Shown: positions 8,906 to 19,813, counted from the stretch's first letter. The stretch is DNA of 64,000 nt from Serripes groenlandicus (GCA_031761405.1 JASEVX010000011.1:22274003-22338002), one strand, 5' to 3'. The notes: generated from the sequence alone by a model not told the origin. Numbers and translations: made by a program.

Positions 8906-10376
8906 GGGTTACATTAATTGGAGAACCGTTGCTTTTATAAACGTTCCCATGCCTACAGATGGTTTGCCAGCCTTAGCTTTTCTGATATTATTAACTTGCC
9001 TACTAGATTCTTTACCAGTGAATTTGATTAGTGAATCAAGTTCTTCTGCTGGGGTAGCTTCAATATTTTTTACACCATTCTAAAATGTTTCTGTCCAAGA
9101 TATGTAATTCTCTATATTGTCATTAAATGAGCGAAGTTTTGATCTAGAATCTGTTTTTTTGTAAACAGCCTCACTATATCTGCATTGCGTTTAAAGTAAT
9201 GATCCCTATGTGTATCAGGTAGATGATTGTCAACCAATTATACAATTCATTGTCACCATGAATGTTGGACTCCCCAGCACGATTTTTTTTTATTGATTTT
9301 CCTTTATTCGTGTTTTTAACTTCATAACTGTCATTCTGATTCTGTTTTTTAAGAGCAAGAGTATGTCTCACAGAAGGTTCACTTGTTACATTATGACCAA
9401 ATAAACGTTAATTTTGTTCCTTTAACATTATCACTCGTCCTGTGACTTTGGTCAACACATAATGATAATTCACTATGAGTCGCTGGGACTTCTTCCAAGC
9501 GACGCAACTCAGCATCTGCCATTGCGACGTCCATTGTAGCTTTCAGTGTATTTCCTTGGCTTATATCTATGCCCTTTTAACCCTTTTCCTCATACAACAA
9601 TTCTGCAGCAGACGACTTTAAATTGAACGTATTTTGTCAAAACATAGAAAATCTCCATAATTGAATGGATAACCTATGACAAAAAGTGGAAAACATTGTG
9701 GCAAAAGGAGAAATTGCACGTTTTGTGCAATTTCTTCTTTTGTCACTATGTTTTCAAAAAGCCGTCTGCTGCAAAGGCGTCAGAAAGCGTCTATATGAGG
9801 GAAAGGGTTAATAACTATGTCTGCCTCTAAACAAATTTTCCCCCTATATAGTTCTGCCCCTTTCTCAATGAAAACCATGACTTGACGAGCAACCTCATAC
9901 TTTAGCCTCTGATGTGAAAGAGCTGATGACACAATAGAGCGAGATTTGTGTGACCTTGAAGAAACCGCCAATAGCTCAACTTTCACAGATGTATTTTCTG
10001 GTAGCAATTTTTCCCCATATTGTTTGAATCCTGATAAAAAGTATATGTTCACAGTAAATTCTCTAACCAATCTATAATACGAAATCTTCCTTTTGCTTTT
10101 GCTTTCAGCAGTGTTTATACGCTCAAGAAACATTATTAACTGATCTGAACGATTGATATAATCAACATAAATATTGGCCAATAACCGAATTGTACTTTCC
10201 AATGCATTTGGATATCTGTCTTCACATTTGATTCACAAAAAAACAGTGTTCATCAATAGTCCTAATTAATCGTGACAACTTTTGATTGTAGCCATCAATT
10301 TTGTCCATGTAGTCTTCCAACGCCCTCTCTGTAAGGCGATGAGTCCGTCTTCGGTCAAGCGACATTCTGCGCCAGC
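8870..10376 (-). pseudogene. BEL/Pao gag remnant (interrupted by a MITE)
   Basis: The N-terminal part reads LTERALEDYMDKIDGYNQKL (about 10340), then a frame change near 10215, followed by a 140-codon frame rich in Lys, Arg and Ser. The reading resumes after the MITE with DVAMADAELRRLEEVPATHS (about 9530), and later NYISWTETF and IEATPAEELDSLIKFTGKES near 9100-9030, followed by RQVNNIRKAK. The last block matches the DUF1759-type gag segment of BEL/Pao elements (W-x-x-F...ELxxLIK..G.ESxxQ). Multiple stops indicate decay. Confidence 0.75.
9577..9811. mobile_element. TTAA-MITE, full length, inside BEL gag
   Basis: TTAA at both ends (9577-9580 and 9808-9811). Left end CCCTTTTCCTCATACAACAA, right end ATATGAGGGAAAGGGTTAA. 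Central hairpin AAAAGGAGAAATTGCACG and inverted partner. Host gag reading resumes on both sides, so this is a clean insertion. Confidence 0.93.
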
Positions 10377-10379
10377 CTG

Positions 10380-10884
10380 GAAGATGAACCACTAAGACAA
10401 TGATTTAGCCGCCAGCTTTAATCACGCAACTTTTACAGACAAATGGTGTAGAATTACTCATGGGAGGCAACATTAGATCCTGAGAGCAATGTGCATCATC
10501 AAAGACTTATTACGATCTACGCTCTTCATGTATTACTTCTAACACATGTTTCATAAAAAACCTATTCCATGAGTGTAATTTAAGTAAAGCAAAAACCATT
10601 TATTTGAAGAATCAACTTAAACGTTTAAAATGTGAATTTATCGTTGATGCCATTCATTAAGGGCGTTGACGAAATGATACTCCCGGTAACTCCGACATCT
10701 TGATTTGATCAATTCATTCAGTGTGCGCCGCAAACTTCCCTAAATGTAAAAGATCAAACAAATCCTGAAAGATTATGATGGATTAGACTCTTGCAGTCTG
10801 ATCAAGGTCTACAATTATCATTTATTACTACTGACACATGTTTGATAGAAAATTATGTCACCTTGTGTATATTCTGATACGATA
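10380..10884. other. No feature recognised
   Basis: Upstream (5') side of the BEL copy on the minus strand, so leader or LTR sequence might be expected. I found no direct repeat or primer-binding site that I can support. Confidence 0.4.
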
Positions 10885-11104
10885 AAGCAGGTGGCAAAGA
10901 CGAACTTAAAATAAAGCAGTTTTTGTAATTTTCATGTCATAAGAAAAACACACGTTAATACATCATACCTGGTTGAGCGCCGAGGACGGAAGGTCGTTAC
11001 ATTGAATGTATTTTGAATGACCCGTGTGGGAATCTAATCCGCAACCTGCCGTTCACGCAGCATGATCTAGATCACCAATGTTGTCTAACCATTCAAACAG
11101 GCAT

Positions 11105-12045
11105 TCAAGAAGCATTTGACATTCGGTGAACATCTAAATGACCACATGGTATGTATGGCAGTGCAAGCTTATTTTTTTGTACTCTCGTCAAACACGCTTT
11201 AAGCCTTAGTACATATAGATGATAACATGACATATATGGCGGTGCAAGCTTATCGTTTTGTACTCTCGTCAAAGACGCTCGAAGCCTTAGTACATCTAGA
11301 TGACCACATGATATGTATGGCGGTGCAAGCTTATCGTTTTGTACTCTCGTCAAACACGCTCTAAGCCTTTAAGCCTTATTACATCTAGATGATCGCATAG
11401 TATGTATGGCGGTGCAAGCTTATCGTGTTGTACTCTCGTCAAACACGCTCTAAGCCTTATTACATCTAGATGATCGCATAGTATGTATGGCGGTGCAAGC
11501 TTATCGTGTTGCACTCTCGTCAAACACGCTCTAAGCATTATTACATCTAGATGATCGCATAGTATGTACGGCGGTGCAAGCTTATCGTTGTGTACTCTCG
11601 TCAAACACGCTCTAAGCCTTAACACATCTAGATGATCGCATAGTATGTGTGGCGGTGCAAGCTTATCGTGTTGCACTCTCGTCAAACACGCTCTAAGCCT
11701 TATTACATCTAGGTGATCGCATAGTATGTATGGCGGTGCAAGCTTATCGTGTTGCACTCTCGTCAAACACGCTCTAAGCCTTATTACATCTAGATGATCG
11801 CATAGTATGTATGGCGGTGCAAGCTTATCGTTTTGCACTCTCGTCAAACACGCTCTAAGCCTTATTACATCTAGATGATCGCATAGTATGTATGGCGGTG
11901 CAAGCTTATCGTTTTGCACTCTCGTCAGACACGCTCTAAGCCTTATTACATCTAGATGACCGCATGATATGTATGGCAGTGCAAGCTTATCGTTTTGTAC
12001 TCTCGTCCGAAACGCTCTAAGGTTGGTTTTCCTGAAGAACGGCTC
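11105..12045 (-). repeat. 81-bp minisatellite, 11 copies
   Basis: GCAAGCTTAT recurs at 11163, 11244, 11325, 11414, 11495, 11576, 11657, 11738, 11819, 11900 and 11981. The spacing is 81 bp, except one of 89 bp from an 8-bp insertion. Because 81 is a multiple of three, the minus strand stays open over most of the array (232 and 82 codons), repeating a 27-residue unit with the motif LTRVQNDKLAPPYI. The frame breaks at the 8-bp insertion. No start context or known protein supports expression. Confidence 0.97.
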
Positions 12046-12059
12046 CAATAGTCTGTATG

Positions 12060-12155
12060 TTTAACACTTTCAAACAAATCTGCAGCAGACGAGTTTGAAA
12101 ACATTTAATCATACTATGAACAATCTTTAAAAATGAAGGTACGATTATTGAAGCA
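12060..12155. mobile_element. TTAA-MITE, left half
   Basis: TTTAACACTTTCAAACAAAT followed by CTGCAGCAGACGAGTTTGAA and ATGAAGGTACGATTATTGAA, then an abrupt junction with a SINE. Confidence 0.75.
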
Positions 12156-12300
12156 GGTGTCTCGGGTTCGATCCCCAGTTGCGGGTGTCAAGTTGGAGAG
12201 CCCTTAAGCAAGACACCTTTTCACCTTGTTAAAAAAAAAATGAACAGGTGAACTGTCGCCGCTATATAAATATGGAAAACAGCCTAAACTCTAATAACTT
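12153..12300 (+). mobile_element. tRNA-headed SINE, partial
   Basis: Has a B-box-like GGGTTCGATCCCCAG and the SINE body AACAGGTGAACTGTCGCCG. The A-box half of the head is replaced by the MITE fragment. The same junction occurs in the duplicate at 27436. Confidence 0.7.
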
Positions 12301-12359
12301 AACTGCAAGATGCGTTGTCAAAATTGTATAATGCCTATGTGGTGAAATACTTTAAAACG

Positions 12360-12545
12360 TGTAGTAATGCACACCCCTCTTTAACGCTCAGGGTTGCGTG
12401 CTTGGCATTTCGACTAACTCGCTGGTATCAAGATAAATGGACCAGTAGAACTGGAATCTTACCAAGGAGAAAACACTGCGATATGCTTGTAACTGAAATA
12501 CTGTTGAAAGCGGCTTTAAACACCAAACCAACAAACAAAAACGTT
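12360..12545 (+). mobile_element. SINE (tRNA-Pro-like family) body, headless
   Basis: AGTAATGCACACCCCTCTTT, AGATAAATGGACCAGTAGAA and CTGTTGAAAGCGGC(T)TTAAACACC are the body and tail shared with the copies at 24295 and 39037. Confidence 0.7.
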
Positions 12546-12789
12546 CGAAGAAACACGGGTGTCATCTGTCAACTTTTTTCAGTAAGAGAAAAAATGTTAC
12601 GAATAGACCGACAGAAGCATAGATGAACAGACAGACTGATAAAAGTCTGAGATGTTATTCCTGTGTACAGACGTCGTAATATGGGTTAACACACAAAGAT
12701 GGTCCGTATACTGGATCTGAATATTGAAATACATGTAACTCTCTGTTCCATGCCATGTGCATCGCGTAAGATGTGAAGATGTAAGATGT

Positions 12790-13905
12790 GAAGACAGGAA
12801 TAAGCGAAACCTGAAAACGTGAGACGTAGTGCTTATCGTAGAGTCAATTCACCAAGGAATTCGTGGCCGTTGGCAGTGATTCAGGAGACAATGCCAGACC
12901 GATTAGGTTATGTTCGCCAAGTGAACGTGACAACCGCGACAAATACACGTGTACGACCAGTTGATAAACGGTGTGTTATTCTGGAGCTCGAATAAATACA
13001 ATTTACTATAGTGTGAAAGGTTATATGCAGCCGCCGTTGAGCATGAGGACACGTTACTTAGCTTACTGATTATTTGAAAATACTTTAGTTTAGATATAAG
13101 TTTCTTTAATCCAGGGGTGATAGAGTTCAGTATTAATTCTGAATACCTGATTAGCAATCATAGAATAATTTTCCTTCTTTGCTTGTAGCAAAGGGTAAGA
13201 CTTTTATCTGGAAAATCAGAACTTCTAGGATTGGCGATCTGGTGTTATACCTACCTTGTTAATTGTCATCTGCATTTTGTAATTGTTTTGTAATTAAAAA
13301 AACCTAATTATCATAACTCCTCAGTTAGAGGGCTGGAGTGTAATGGCCGAAAGTCTTCAAACGAAAGAGCGAAGTGTGAACATAAAGCGATGCGAACCAG
13401 TCTTTGATTTCAACGGCGCGGCCGTTAACATGAACAAGATAGAATTTAATCTGTACTGAAAACTAGAAAGAGTTATTCAAGCTATTATCTTTAGTTGAAA
13501 TGGTTGAGGTCAAAGGTTCGGTAAACAGTTTCTGATCCTTGTTACAAATGGTGAGATCCCACATTAGATAGTTGTAATCCGATGTGGGAAAGCACGATTT
13601 GTTATCTTTAAAAGATCTTATTAGACAAATTAAAGACGGTATAGTACGGTCATGTATTTCATTCATATATATGTACATTGCTACATGTTTGTATGTTTTA
13701 AATGTTTTAAATACTGAAAGGTTATGATTTAGTATAAGATATACTGTTTTACATTTTATGTTTATTGCAGTTATTAGTATCAATAAAAGTCACCGGGATA
13801 CGCATTAGCCATTGGTCGTCTCTGTTTACCCCTCGTCAGTACAGTCTTGTTGCACACTACCATGCATTTGTAAAGGGCATCTTTTGGCACAGTGCTTTAA
13901 ACTTG
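12790..13905. other. No gene recognised
   Basis: This AT-rich block is present in copy 1 of the duplicated segment but absent from copy 2. The minus-strand frame of 106 codons (13783-13463) resembles no family I know and has no splice context. Confidence 0.4.
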
Positions 13906-13907
13906 AT

Positions 13908-14034
13908 TCGATAATTAAACTCTTACTTATAGACAATTCCCTATTTTTTACCGACCCCTGTTTTCAATGGCGTCTGCTACATATTTGCTAGTGTATAAAA
14001 AGCTGCAGATTTACTGTATCTGGGAAAATGGTTA
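13908..14034. mobile_element. TTAA-MITE, right half
   Basis: Reads ACTTATAGACAATTCCCTAT, then TTTTCAATGGCGTCTGCTAC, ending GGGAAAATGGTTAA. The corresponding half in the duplicate is at about 27945-28073. Confidence 0.65.
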
Positions 14035-14048
14035 ATCATCACATAAAG

Positions 14049-14049
<1 letters not shown>

Positions 14050-14091
<42 letters not shown>

Positions 14092-14102
14092 TGTGTGTGT
14101 GT
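14050..14102 (+). repeat. (GT)n microsatellite
   Basis: About 53 bp of GT with a single TATG interruption. Absent from the duplicate segment at 28 kb. Confidence 0.97.
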
Positions 14103-14195
14103 GAATGATTGGGCCTACAATTCCAGTTTCTTATATTTATTCACACCTACTGTGGCCTAGTTTGATATTTGAGTCCATATCCGATGAGAAGAAAG

Positions 14196-14302
14196 TATTT
14201 CTGCTTTAAAATTGTGTAAATTATTGTATTTGAAAACTGTCAGGATGTGTTTAAAGTCGTCTGCTGCAGATTTGTTGTTCAGGTATGTGGAAAAAGCTGA
14301 AC
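14196..14302. mobile_element. TTAA-MITE, right-half fragment
   Basis: AAAGTCGTCTGCTGCAGATT followed by TTGTTGTTCAGGTATGTGGA. Shared with the duplicate near 28150. Confidence 0.6.
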
Positions 14303-14599
14303 AGTATTAAATGTCAGAGATATACAATATGTTTGTTTTTTGTATATCACACAGGTGATTTTGAAAAACCCCAAATACTGTATATTTGAAAAACAAGCTT
14401 CATATTCGAAATTTAATATTGTGGTTGTATTTGTAATTTCCACCCTTATTTATGACTTCTGGAAAATGGGTGAAGGTAATCTATAAGCTTTATTGTTAAC
14501 GTTTGCTTTTTGACTTAATACTGTTGCAAATAAGCCCCATATTTTTAAAGACTTAAAAATGGTAATAATGGCTTTTCTACAAGACAGCATTACCTTGAC

Positions 14600-14770
14600 T
14601 TGTGTTTGTTTGATTGGTGTTTTATGCCGGTTCCAACCATTGTTTAACTATATCACGGCTCTTCCTAGGAAGGTTACCGGGAATCCTGGTCCATTTATAC
14701 TGATACCAGCTAGTCAGTTGTATTGCCTACCCCCACCATCCTGAGCGCCACGGAGGAAAAGCCATTACTC
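14600..14770 (-). mobile_element. SINE, antisense, partial
   Basis: The plus strand reads GGTGTTTTATGCCGGTTCCA, then AACTATATCACGGCTCTTCC, the inverted tail of the SINE family at 39037. The head is lost. Confidence 0.65.
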
Positions 14771-14877
14771 CTAATTTTAAAATTGAGACTTCCTGCATTA
14801 CCATCACACCGCATGTCAGTTCTTCGAACCCTGAACAGTGCATTACCTGACATAGAATTCCGTCCGACTTGAAAATA

Positions 14878-14994
14878 CAATTTCCCACTTACAGCAAATC
14901 TACAGCTGACCACTTGTCTACACTTGTGTCAATGTTATTGAAAGAAATTCACAGGTGCGACGAAATGTATCTGCAAGTGGGAATGGGTTGTGTT
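14878..14994. mobile_element. TTAA-MITE, internally deleted
   Basis: Left end AATTTCCCACTTACAGCAAA with CTACAGCTGACCACTTG, right end TGCAAGTGGGAATGGGTT. The middle is short and unlike other copies. Confidence 0.55.
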
Positions 14995-15194
14995 ATGGAG
15001 AACCTTTCAAAACATTATTTCGGTATGTGCGTAATTCATACGGGATGTTTCGAGTATCTATGTCACAAAGGGGACTGTTTTAAGTCTTATGTTTCGTCAA
15101 TTTTAAGTAAGTGGTAACACGAATCTTATCTAGTTAACCAGTTATTATGTAACTTATTAAGTGGAATTTAGTCAATGCCAAACACGGGTTTAAA

Positions 15195-16370
15195 AGGTCC
15201 GTGAAGTTAGGTTGACGAGTGACGAATTGACGAGTGACGAACTGTGACATTTTTTAGGTCCGTGAAGTTAGGTTGACGAGTGACGAATTGACGAGCGACG
15301 AACTGTGACATTTTTTCTAAAAACGTTATTTCTCTCCTTTACATAATGTATCTGGACGTATTGAATGCAAATTAGACCCTATTTCATGTTTCATGGCGAA
15401 CAGTCAATCAGAAGAGCTTCGTCAAGTTCGTCAACACGTCAATTTTGTTGACAAAATTGACGAAAAAAATATTTTTCTAAAACTTTATTTTGTTCCTTTA
15501 GATAATGTATCTGGACGTATTGAATGCAAACTAGGCCCTATTTCTTGTTTCATGACGATCAGTCAATCAGAAGAGCTTCGTCAACTCGTCAATTCAGTTG
15601 ACGAAATTGACGAATAAAATATTTTTCTAAAAACTTTATTTCTTTCCTTTAGATTGATTGAATGGGGTTTAACGCCGTTTTCAACAATTTCTCAGTTATA
15701 TCACGGCGGCCAGTTCACCTACTCATGCATTTCCTGGTTTTCTCACACCAGTTCTCCACACAACAATCTTCCCAAGCAACTGGCTGCTTTTCCACATAGA
15801 CTTAGCCCATTGGTGGAAGACGAATGACGCATGTCGCATTGACTTTTGTCAATCGTCGGAAAGAAAGTTGGCCGAGCCGGGATTCGAACTCACAACCCCT
15901 GGATTGACAGCCCGCGTCGTTACCGACTGAGCTACCGGGGCTCGGCCTTTCCTTTAGATAATGTATCTGGACGTATTGAATGCAAATTAGACCCTATTTC
16001 ATGTTTCATGGCGAACAGTCAATCAGAAGAGCTTCGTCAAGTTCGTCAATTCGTCAACTTGTCAATTCAGTTGACGAAATTGACGAATAAAATATTTTTC
16101 TAAAAACTTTATTTCTTTCCTTTAGATAATGTATCTGGACGTTTTGGATGCAAATTAGGCCCTATTTCATGTTTCATGGCCATCAGTCATTCAGAACAGC
16201 TTCGTCAACTTGTCAACTTGTCAATAAAGTTTTTTGACGATTGACGAAAAAAATATTTTTCTAAAAACTTTATATCATTCCTTTAGATCTGGACTTATTG
16301 AATGCAAATTATGCCCTATTTCACGTTTCATGGCGATCAGTCAATCAGAAGAGCTTCGTCAACTTCGATT
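15195..16370 (+). repeat. TTGACGA-rich array element, copy 1 (contains a SINE)
   Basis: Starts with two tandem copies of AGGTCCGTGAAGTTAGGTTG plus ACGAGTGACGAATTGACGAG. Then five units of about 150-168 bp follow, each with TCTGGACGTATTGAATGCAA, CCCTATTTCATGTTTCATGG and CAGTCAATCAGAAGAGCTTC, ending in a TTGACGAA-rich stretch. A SINE interrupts unit three. Antisense copies of the same structure occur at 26207 and 50551. Confidence 0.92.
15655..15947 (-). mobile_element. Full-length tRNA-headed SINE with 12-bp target duplication
   Basis: Antisense. The minus strand begins GGCCGAGCCCCGGTAGCTCA, with A-box-like GTAGCTCAGTCGGTA and B-box GAGTTCGAATCCCGG, resembling a tRNA-Lys-type head. The body leads to a tail GATATAACTGAGAAATTGTT and a terminal ATTCAATCAATC. 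It is flanked by TTTCCTTTAGAT at 15643-15654 and 15948-15959. Transcribed by RNA polymerase III if active; moved by a LINE partner. Confidence 0.93.
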
Positions 16371-16663
16371 ACGAGTTGCGTCCGCAATAAGTAGAAGATG
16401 CATCACTCGAGGCGGATGCTGCTGATCTACAGCAAATACCAGACAGGCCTTTTCATATCGAAGACAGACTTGTTGAACGCCCTGTCCTTATTCCAGACAT
16501 ATAATTAAAAAAAATGTTATTTCTCTAACAGTGCATACTACAAGTTCTCTGTTGCAAATTTGTTGAAAGTTAGAAATAAATAAATATCTATACTGCAGGA
16601 AAATCTGAATTACATTGTCAAAGTTGCATGAGCCTCAAGTCATCTGCATGAAATAAAGTGTTC
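16371..16663. other. No feature recognised
   Basis: Short AT-rich spacer between the TTGACGA array and the next MITE. Confidence 0.4.
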
Positions 16664-16900
16664 AACCCTTTCCAACTTATAGACGCTTTGTGACGCCTCT
16701 GCAGCAGACGACTTTTGAAAACATTGTGACAAAAAGAGAAATTGCTCAAAACGAGTACTGGTAAATGACACCATTTAAACAAACATTTGTACACATCTGC
16801 AGCAGATGGCTTTTGAAAACAATGTGGCAAAAGGAGAGTATTCAAAATGTCACATTGTTTTCAACTCTATTCATTAATAGAGGTGTTTCCAATGGTAACT
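16664..16900. mobile_element. TTAA-MITE, rearranged
   Basis: CAACCCTTTCCAACTTATAG, then two copies of the CTGCAGCAGA(C/T)G block (16698 and 16797) in direct orientation. It looks like one copy nested in or recombined with another. Confidence 0.7.
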
Positions 16901-17280
16901 CTTTTAAATGACTAATGATGTTCATATTGTAAAAATTGAAGAAAGTGTGACAATTTAGGGTTGAAACTTGTTGATTTACATGGAAACAAAGAAGGAGTTT
17001 AATTATTAACCTCTGACCTGAATTACACATCTGTATGTGGGTACTGGTTAGACCATTCACCTCTGAAGCGAAAGCATCGGGTTTTGACAAATTAATATGA
17101 ATACATGTAAATCAGAAATTGCCCTTTTATTTTTATTTCAACAGTATTTCAAGTTCACAGCGTGTCGCTGCCTTCGTAATTCACCGATACCGTCATCCTG
17201 ACCTTGATCACTGAGTGCTTATGTTATGTTTCCCCACAAGTCTATGCTGCAAGGATGATAGACAGGAATCAGTCCCTAAT

Positions 17281-17499
17281 GTTAACAAGTTCCCACGTAC
17301 ACCAAATTTGCAGTAGACGACTTTGAACACATCTAGGCAAAAAATACGAAAATTCTCTATATAATCATGAAAGTACAAATAATTGAATAGTTGAAATACG
17401 AGTTTTGAACACATTGTTACAAAAGAAGAAATGTTTCAATTTTTTTGTCCAGATGTTTTCATAGGTGTCTGTTACAGATTTGTTGAGATGTGGGAAATG
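17281..17499. mobile_element. TTAA-MITE
   Basis: GTTAACAAGTTCCCACGTAC at the left, GTTGAGATGTGGGAAATGA at the right, with AAGAAGAAATGTTTCAATTT at the centre. Confidence 0.8.
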
Positions 17500-17570
17500 A
17501 TAACAGTTAGTATTTAACCCATCTTTTCTAAACAACATTACATGTACTTAGAAATGTATGAAGTTAACTC

Positions 17571-17799
17571 TTAAATTCTCCACATATAGATGCTTTCTGA
17601 CACCTAGCTCTGCAACAGACGACATTTGAAAACACTGTCACAATAGAATAAATTGCTCAAAACAAGTAATTTCTCCTTTCGCCACTTTGTTTTCAACTTT
17701 GTTAGATAACTATACTTTCATTTATAGAACGTTTCCATACTTTTGCGAAGATGTTTTCAAAGTCGTCTTGCAGATTTGCTGTTAGTGGGAAAGGGTTAA
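17571..17799. mobile_element. TTAA-MITE, full length
   Basis: TTAA on both sides; left CTCCACATATAGATGCTTTC, right TGCTGTTAGTGGGAAAGGG, with a central hairpin around CAAAACAAG. Confidence 0.87.
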
Positions 17800-18064
17800 C
17801 ATTTTTCGTGCATTGTCCTTTCTTTGATTGATAAGTTTATTGGTTATTTATATGTTAACCTTGCATAACTATTTTTTCCATATATATATATACAGGCGCA
17901 TCGACTTTTTGAATTCTTTTCATGGCTTTCCTTAGATTATAATGAATTCCTCTCTAATTTAGGGCCCGCTAGATTTGTTCACTCCCTACAATGTCACGTA
18001 TATAAATCAGTAAAAAGGACGCTACTCGAGAACACGCTAGGTGTCCTTTCCCAAAGGCTGGAAC

Positions 18065-18207
18065 GCCCACACATAAAGGCAAATATATGGAACATCTCTA
18101 TTAATAAAAGTACAGTTATTGAATATATAATTTTGAAAACATCAAGGCAAAAGGATAAATGCTTGTTATGAGCAATTTATCTTTTTGCAACAATGTTTTC
18201 AAAAGTC
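18065..18207. mobile_element. TTAA-MITE, right-truncated
   Basis: GGCAAATATATGGAACATCT, TTGAAAACATCAAGGCAAAA and a central hairpin GCTTGTTATGAGC. The end is lost after GTTTTCAAAAGTC. Confidence 0.7.
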
Positions 18208-18290
18208 AAAAGCACATGCAATCTTGGAACAACCCTTGGTCTTTACCAACTAATCATGCATGTCTGAGCCAATATTGGTTGCCAAAATGT

Positions 18291-18520
18291 TTAACCTTTT
18301 CCAACATGAAGATGTATTTGAGAAATTTACATCACACAAAATGTGAAAACCCTCTGGCAAAAGAAGGAATTGCACATAATGAGCAATTTCTCATTATGCC
18401 ACAATGTTTTCATTTCCATTGAATATTTGTCTTTCATTTATAGCGATGTTCCACATTTTCCTCAGATGTTTTCAAAATCGTTTGCTGCAAATTTATTGTA
18501 TATACTATAGGAAAGGGTTA
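18291..18520. mobile_element. TTAA-MITE, full length
   Basis: TTAACCTTTTCCAACATGAA to CTATAGGAAAGGGTTAGG. Hairpin GAAGGAATTGCACATAATGA with its complement. Confidence 0.85.
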
Positions 18521-18865
18521 GGAATAATTGAGCAAAGGATAGGAAAAACTTGACAAAACAGATATTTCAATTCAATTATTTTAAGTATTCACGTGTAATT
18601 TTCTACCAATTATAGTTTAAAACATGTTTGTTTGATATCAAAAATGCGATCTTTACAAACACGTTGCTTTCTATACAAATGTTGATCTTTGAGTGGGTCT
18701 TCTTTTGTCAGTCAAGCTGAAAACATTGTATACAATATAGGAGTAATTGTCAGTCCATTTTGTAAATAATGAGTTACAGTAAATAAAGAAGAGTCGAGTC
18801 TGCTGTGAAAGGGCTCACAATCTTGCATCTGTGAAAATCCAAGACTCGGGACAGAGAGCTAGATA

Positions 18866-19034
18866 TTAACCCTTTCTATCTTGAGATCTAGACAAAAGTA
18901 CGGAATATCTCTATAAATGATTGTATGATTTCTGAAAGAAGTTTTGAGCAATTTCTTCTTTTTCCACAATGTTTTTAAAAGTCGTCTTCTGCTGCAGAGG
19001 CGTCAGAGTGTGTATATATGTAGGAAAAGGTTAA
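18866..19034. mobile_element. TTAA-MITE, short form
   Basis: TTAACCCTTTCTATCTTGAG to GTAGGAAAAGGTTAA, with TTAA at both ends. One arm of the central hairpin is deleted. Confidence 0.83.
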
Positions 19035-19586
19035 GAAGGAGTAAACAGGTATTTTTGCAAGAATATCATTGTTTTGGCTTAACATACATAATGTACTCAA
19101 AATAATTATCTTAGTGAGACGACTTTTTTAATACCCACAACATAGGGTTTTAGGATATTCAAAGGAGGTTGGAGAGTGAAATGCATTGTACAAGCGTTAT
19201 CTAGAGCTCTGATAGGATGGACTATACATTTTTACAGTTTCATCCGAGTCCTACCTGTTCTGCTACATCAAGATGAGCAATTATAAGCTCACCAAAGTAG
19301 TCTCTCAAAATGTCACCTCTCTAGAGCAAATAGCAATCTTTACAACCACATTCGCCATATTCTTACAAAAAGCAAACAGTAAATATTAAAAAAAGTCAGG
19401 TTATTTTGGGGGAATACAGTGGAAAACATTGCACGAAAATAAGACATTTGGTCTTCATTAGCAATTTCTCCATTTCCCATAATGTTTTCCTAAATTGTCA
19501 GCATTCAGATGACTCGAAAAGTGATTCTATTCGAAGAATGTTTAAATCTCTTAAGAGCAACACCTCTTTAGAACGGCTGTACATCT
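19035..19586. other. No feature recognised
   Basis: AT-rich sequence with no open frame of note and no repeat seen elsewhere in the window. A MITE-like scrap (GTGGAAAACATTGCACGAAA, TTTCCCATAATGTTTTCC) occurs near 19420-19490. Confidence 0.4.
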
Positions 19587-19813
19587 TTAACCCTTTCCCA
19601 CATAAAAACGCTTTCTGACGCCTCTGCAGCAGATGACTTTTGAAAACATTATGACAAAAGGTGAAATTGCTCAAAACGAGCAATTTCCCCTTTTGCCAGT
19701 GTTCTCAATTTTTTTCAGTAATTATACCTACATTTATAGAGCTTTCCTTAGAATTTTCCAAGATACTTTCAAAGTTGTCTTCTCCAGATTTGTTGTATGT
19801 GGGAAAGGTTTAA
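19587..19813. mobile_element. TTAA-MITE, full length
   Basis: TTAACCCTTTCCCACATAAA to TATGTGGGAAAGGTTTAA with TTAA at both ends. Hairpin TGAAATTGCTCAAAACGAGC with its complement. Close to the consensus. Confidence 0.93.

Larger units (their letters stand above)
8205..10376 (-). mobile_element. BEL/Pao retrotransposon remnant
   Basis: The minus strand carries a gag N-terminal coiled region (10376-9812), a TTAA-MITE (9811-9577), more gag (9576-8870) and the N-terminal half of a BEL/Pao RT (about 8900-8205). Protease and the C-terminal gag are missing, and the RT is cut off in mid-domain where Ty3/Gypsy sequence begins. No LTRs were recognised. Confidence 0.85.
10885..14415 (+). repeat. Duplicated segment, copy 1 (partner 26893-28300)
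   Basis: Collinear matched blocks: 10890-11060 with 26895-27054 (AAGACGAACTTAAAATAAAG, GGTTGAGCGCCGAGGACGGA, GAATGACCCGTGTGGGAATC); 12153-12420 with 27436-27700 (GAAGCAGGTGTCTCGGGTTC, AACTGCAAGATGCGTTGTCA); 12640-12790 with 27705-27840; 13860-14415 with 27880-28300 (AAAAAGCTGCAGATTTACTG, CAAGCTTCATATTC). Copy 1 additionally carries the 81-bp array and about 1 kb at 12,790-13,850. Confidence 0.85.

Noticed and set aside
8841..9083. 80-codon plus-strand gene
   Set aside because: Antisense of the BEL/Pao gag-RT remnant.
15870..15947. Functional tRNA-Lys-type gene on the minus strand
   Set aside because: It is the head of a complete SINE with a 12-bp target duplication.
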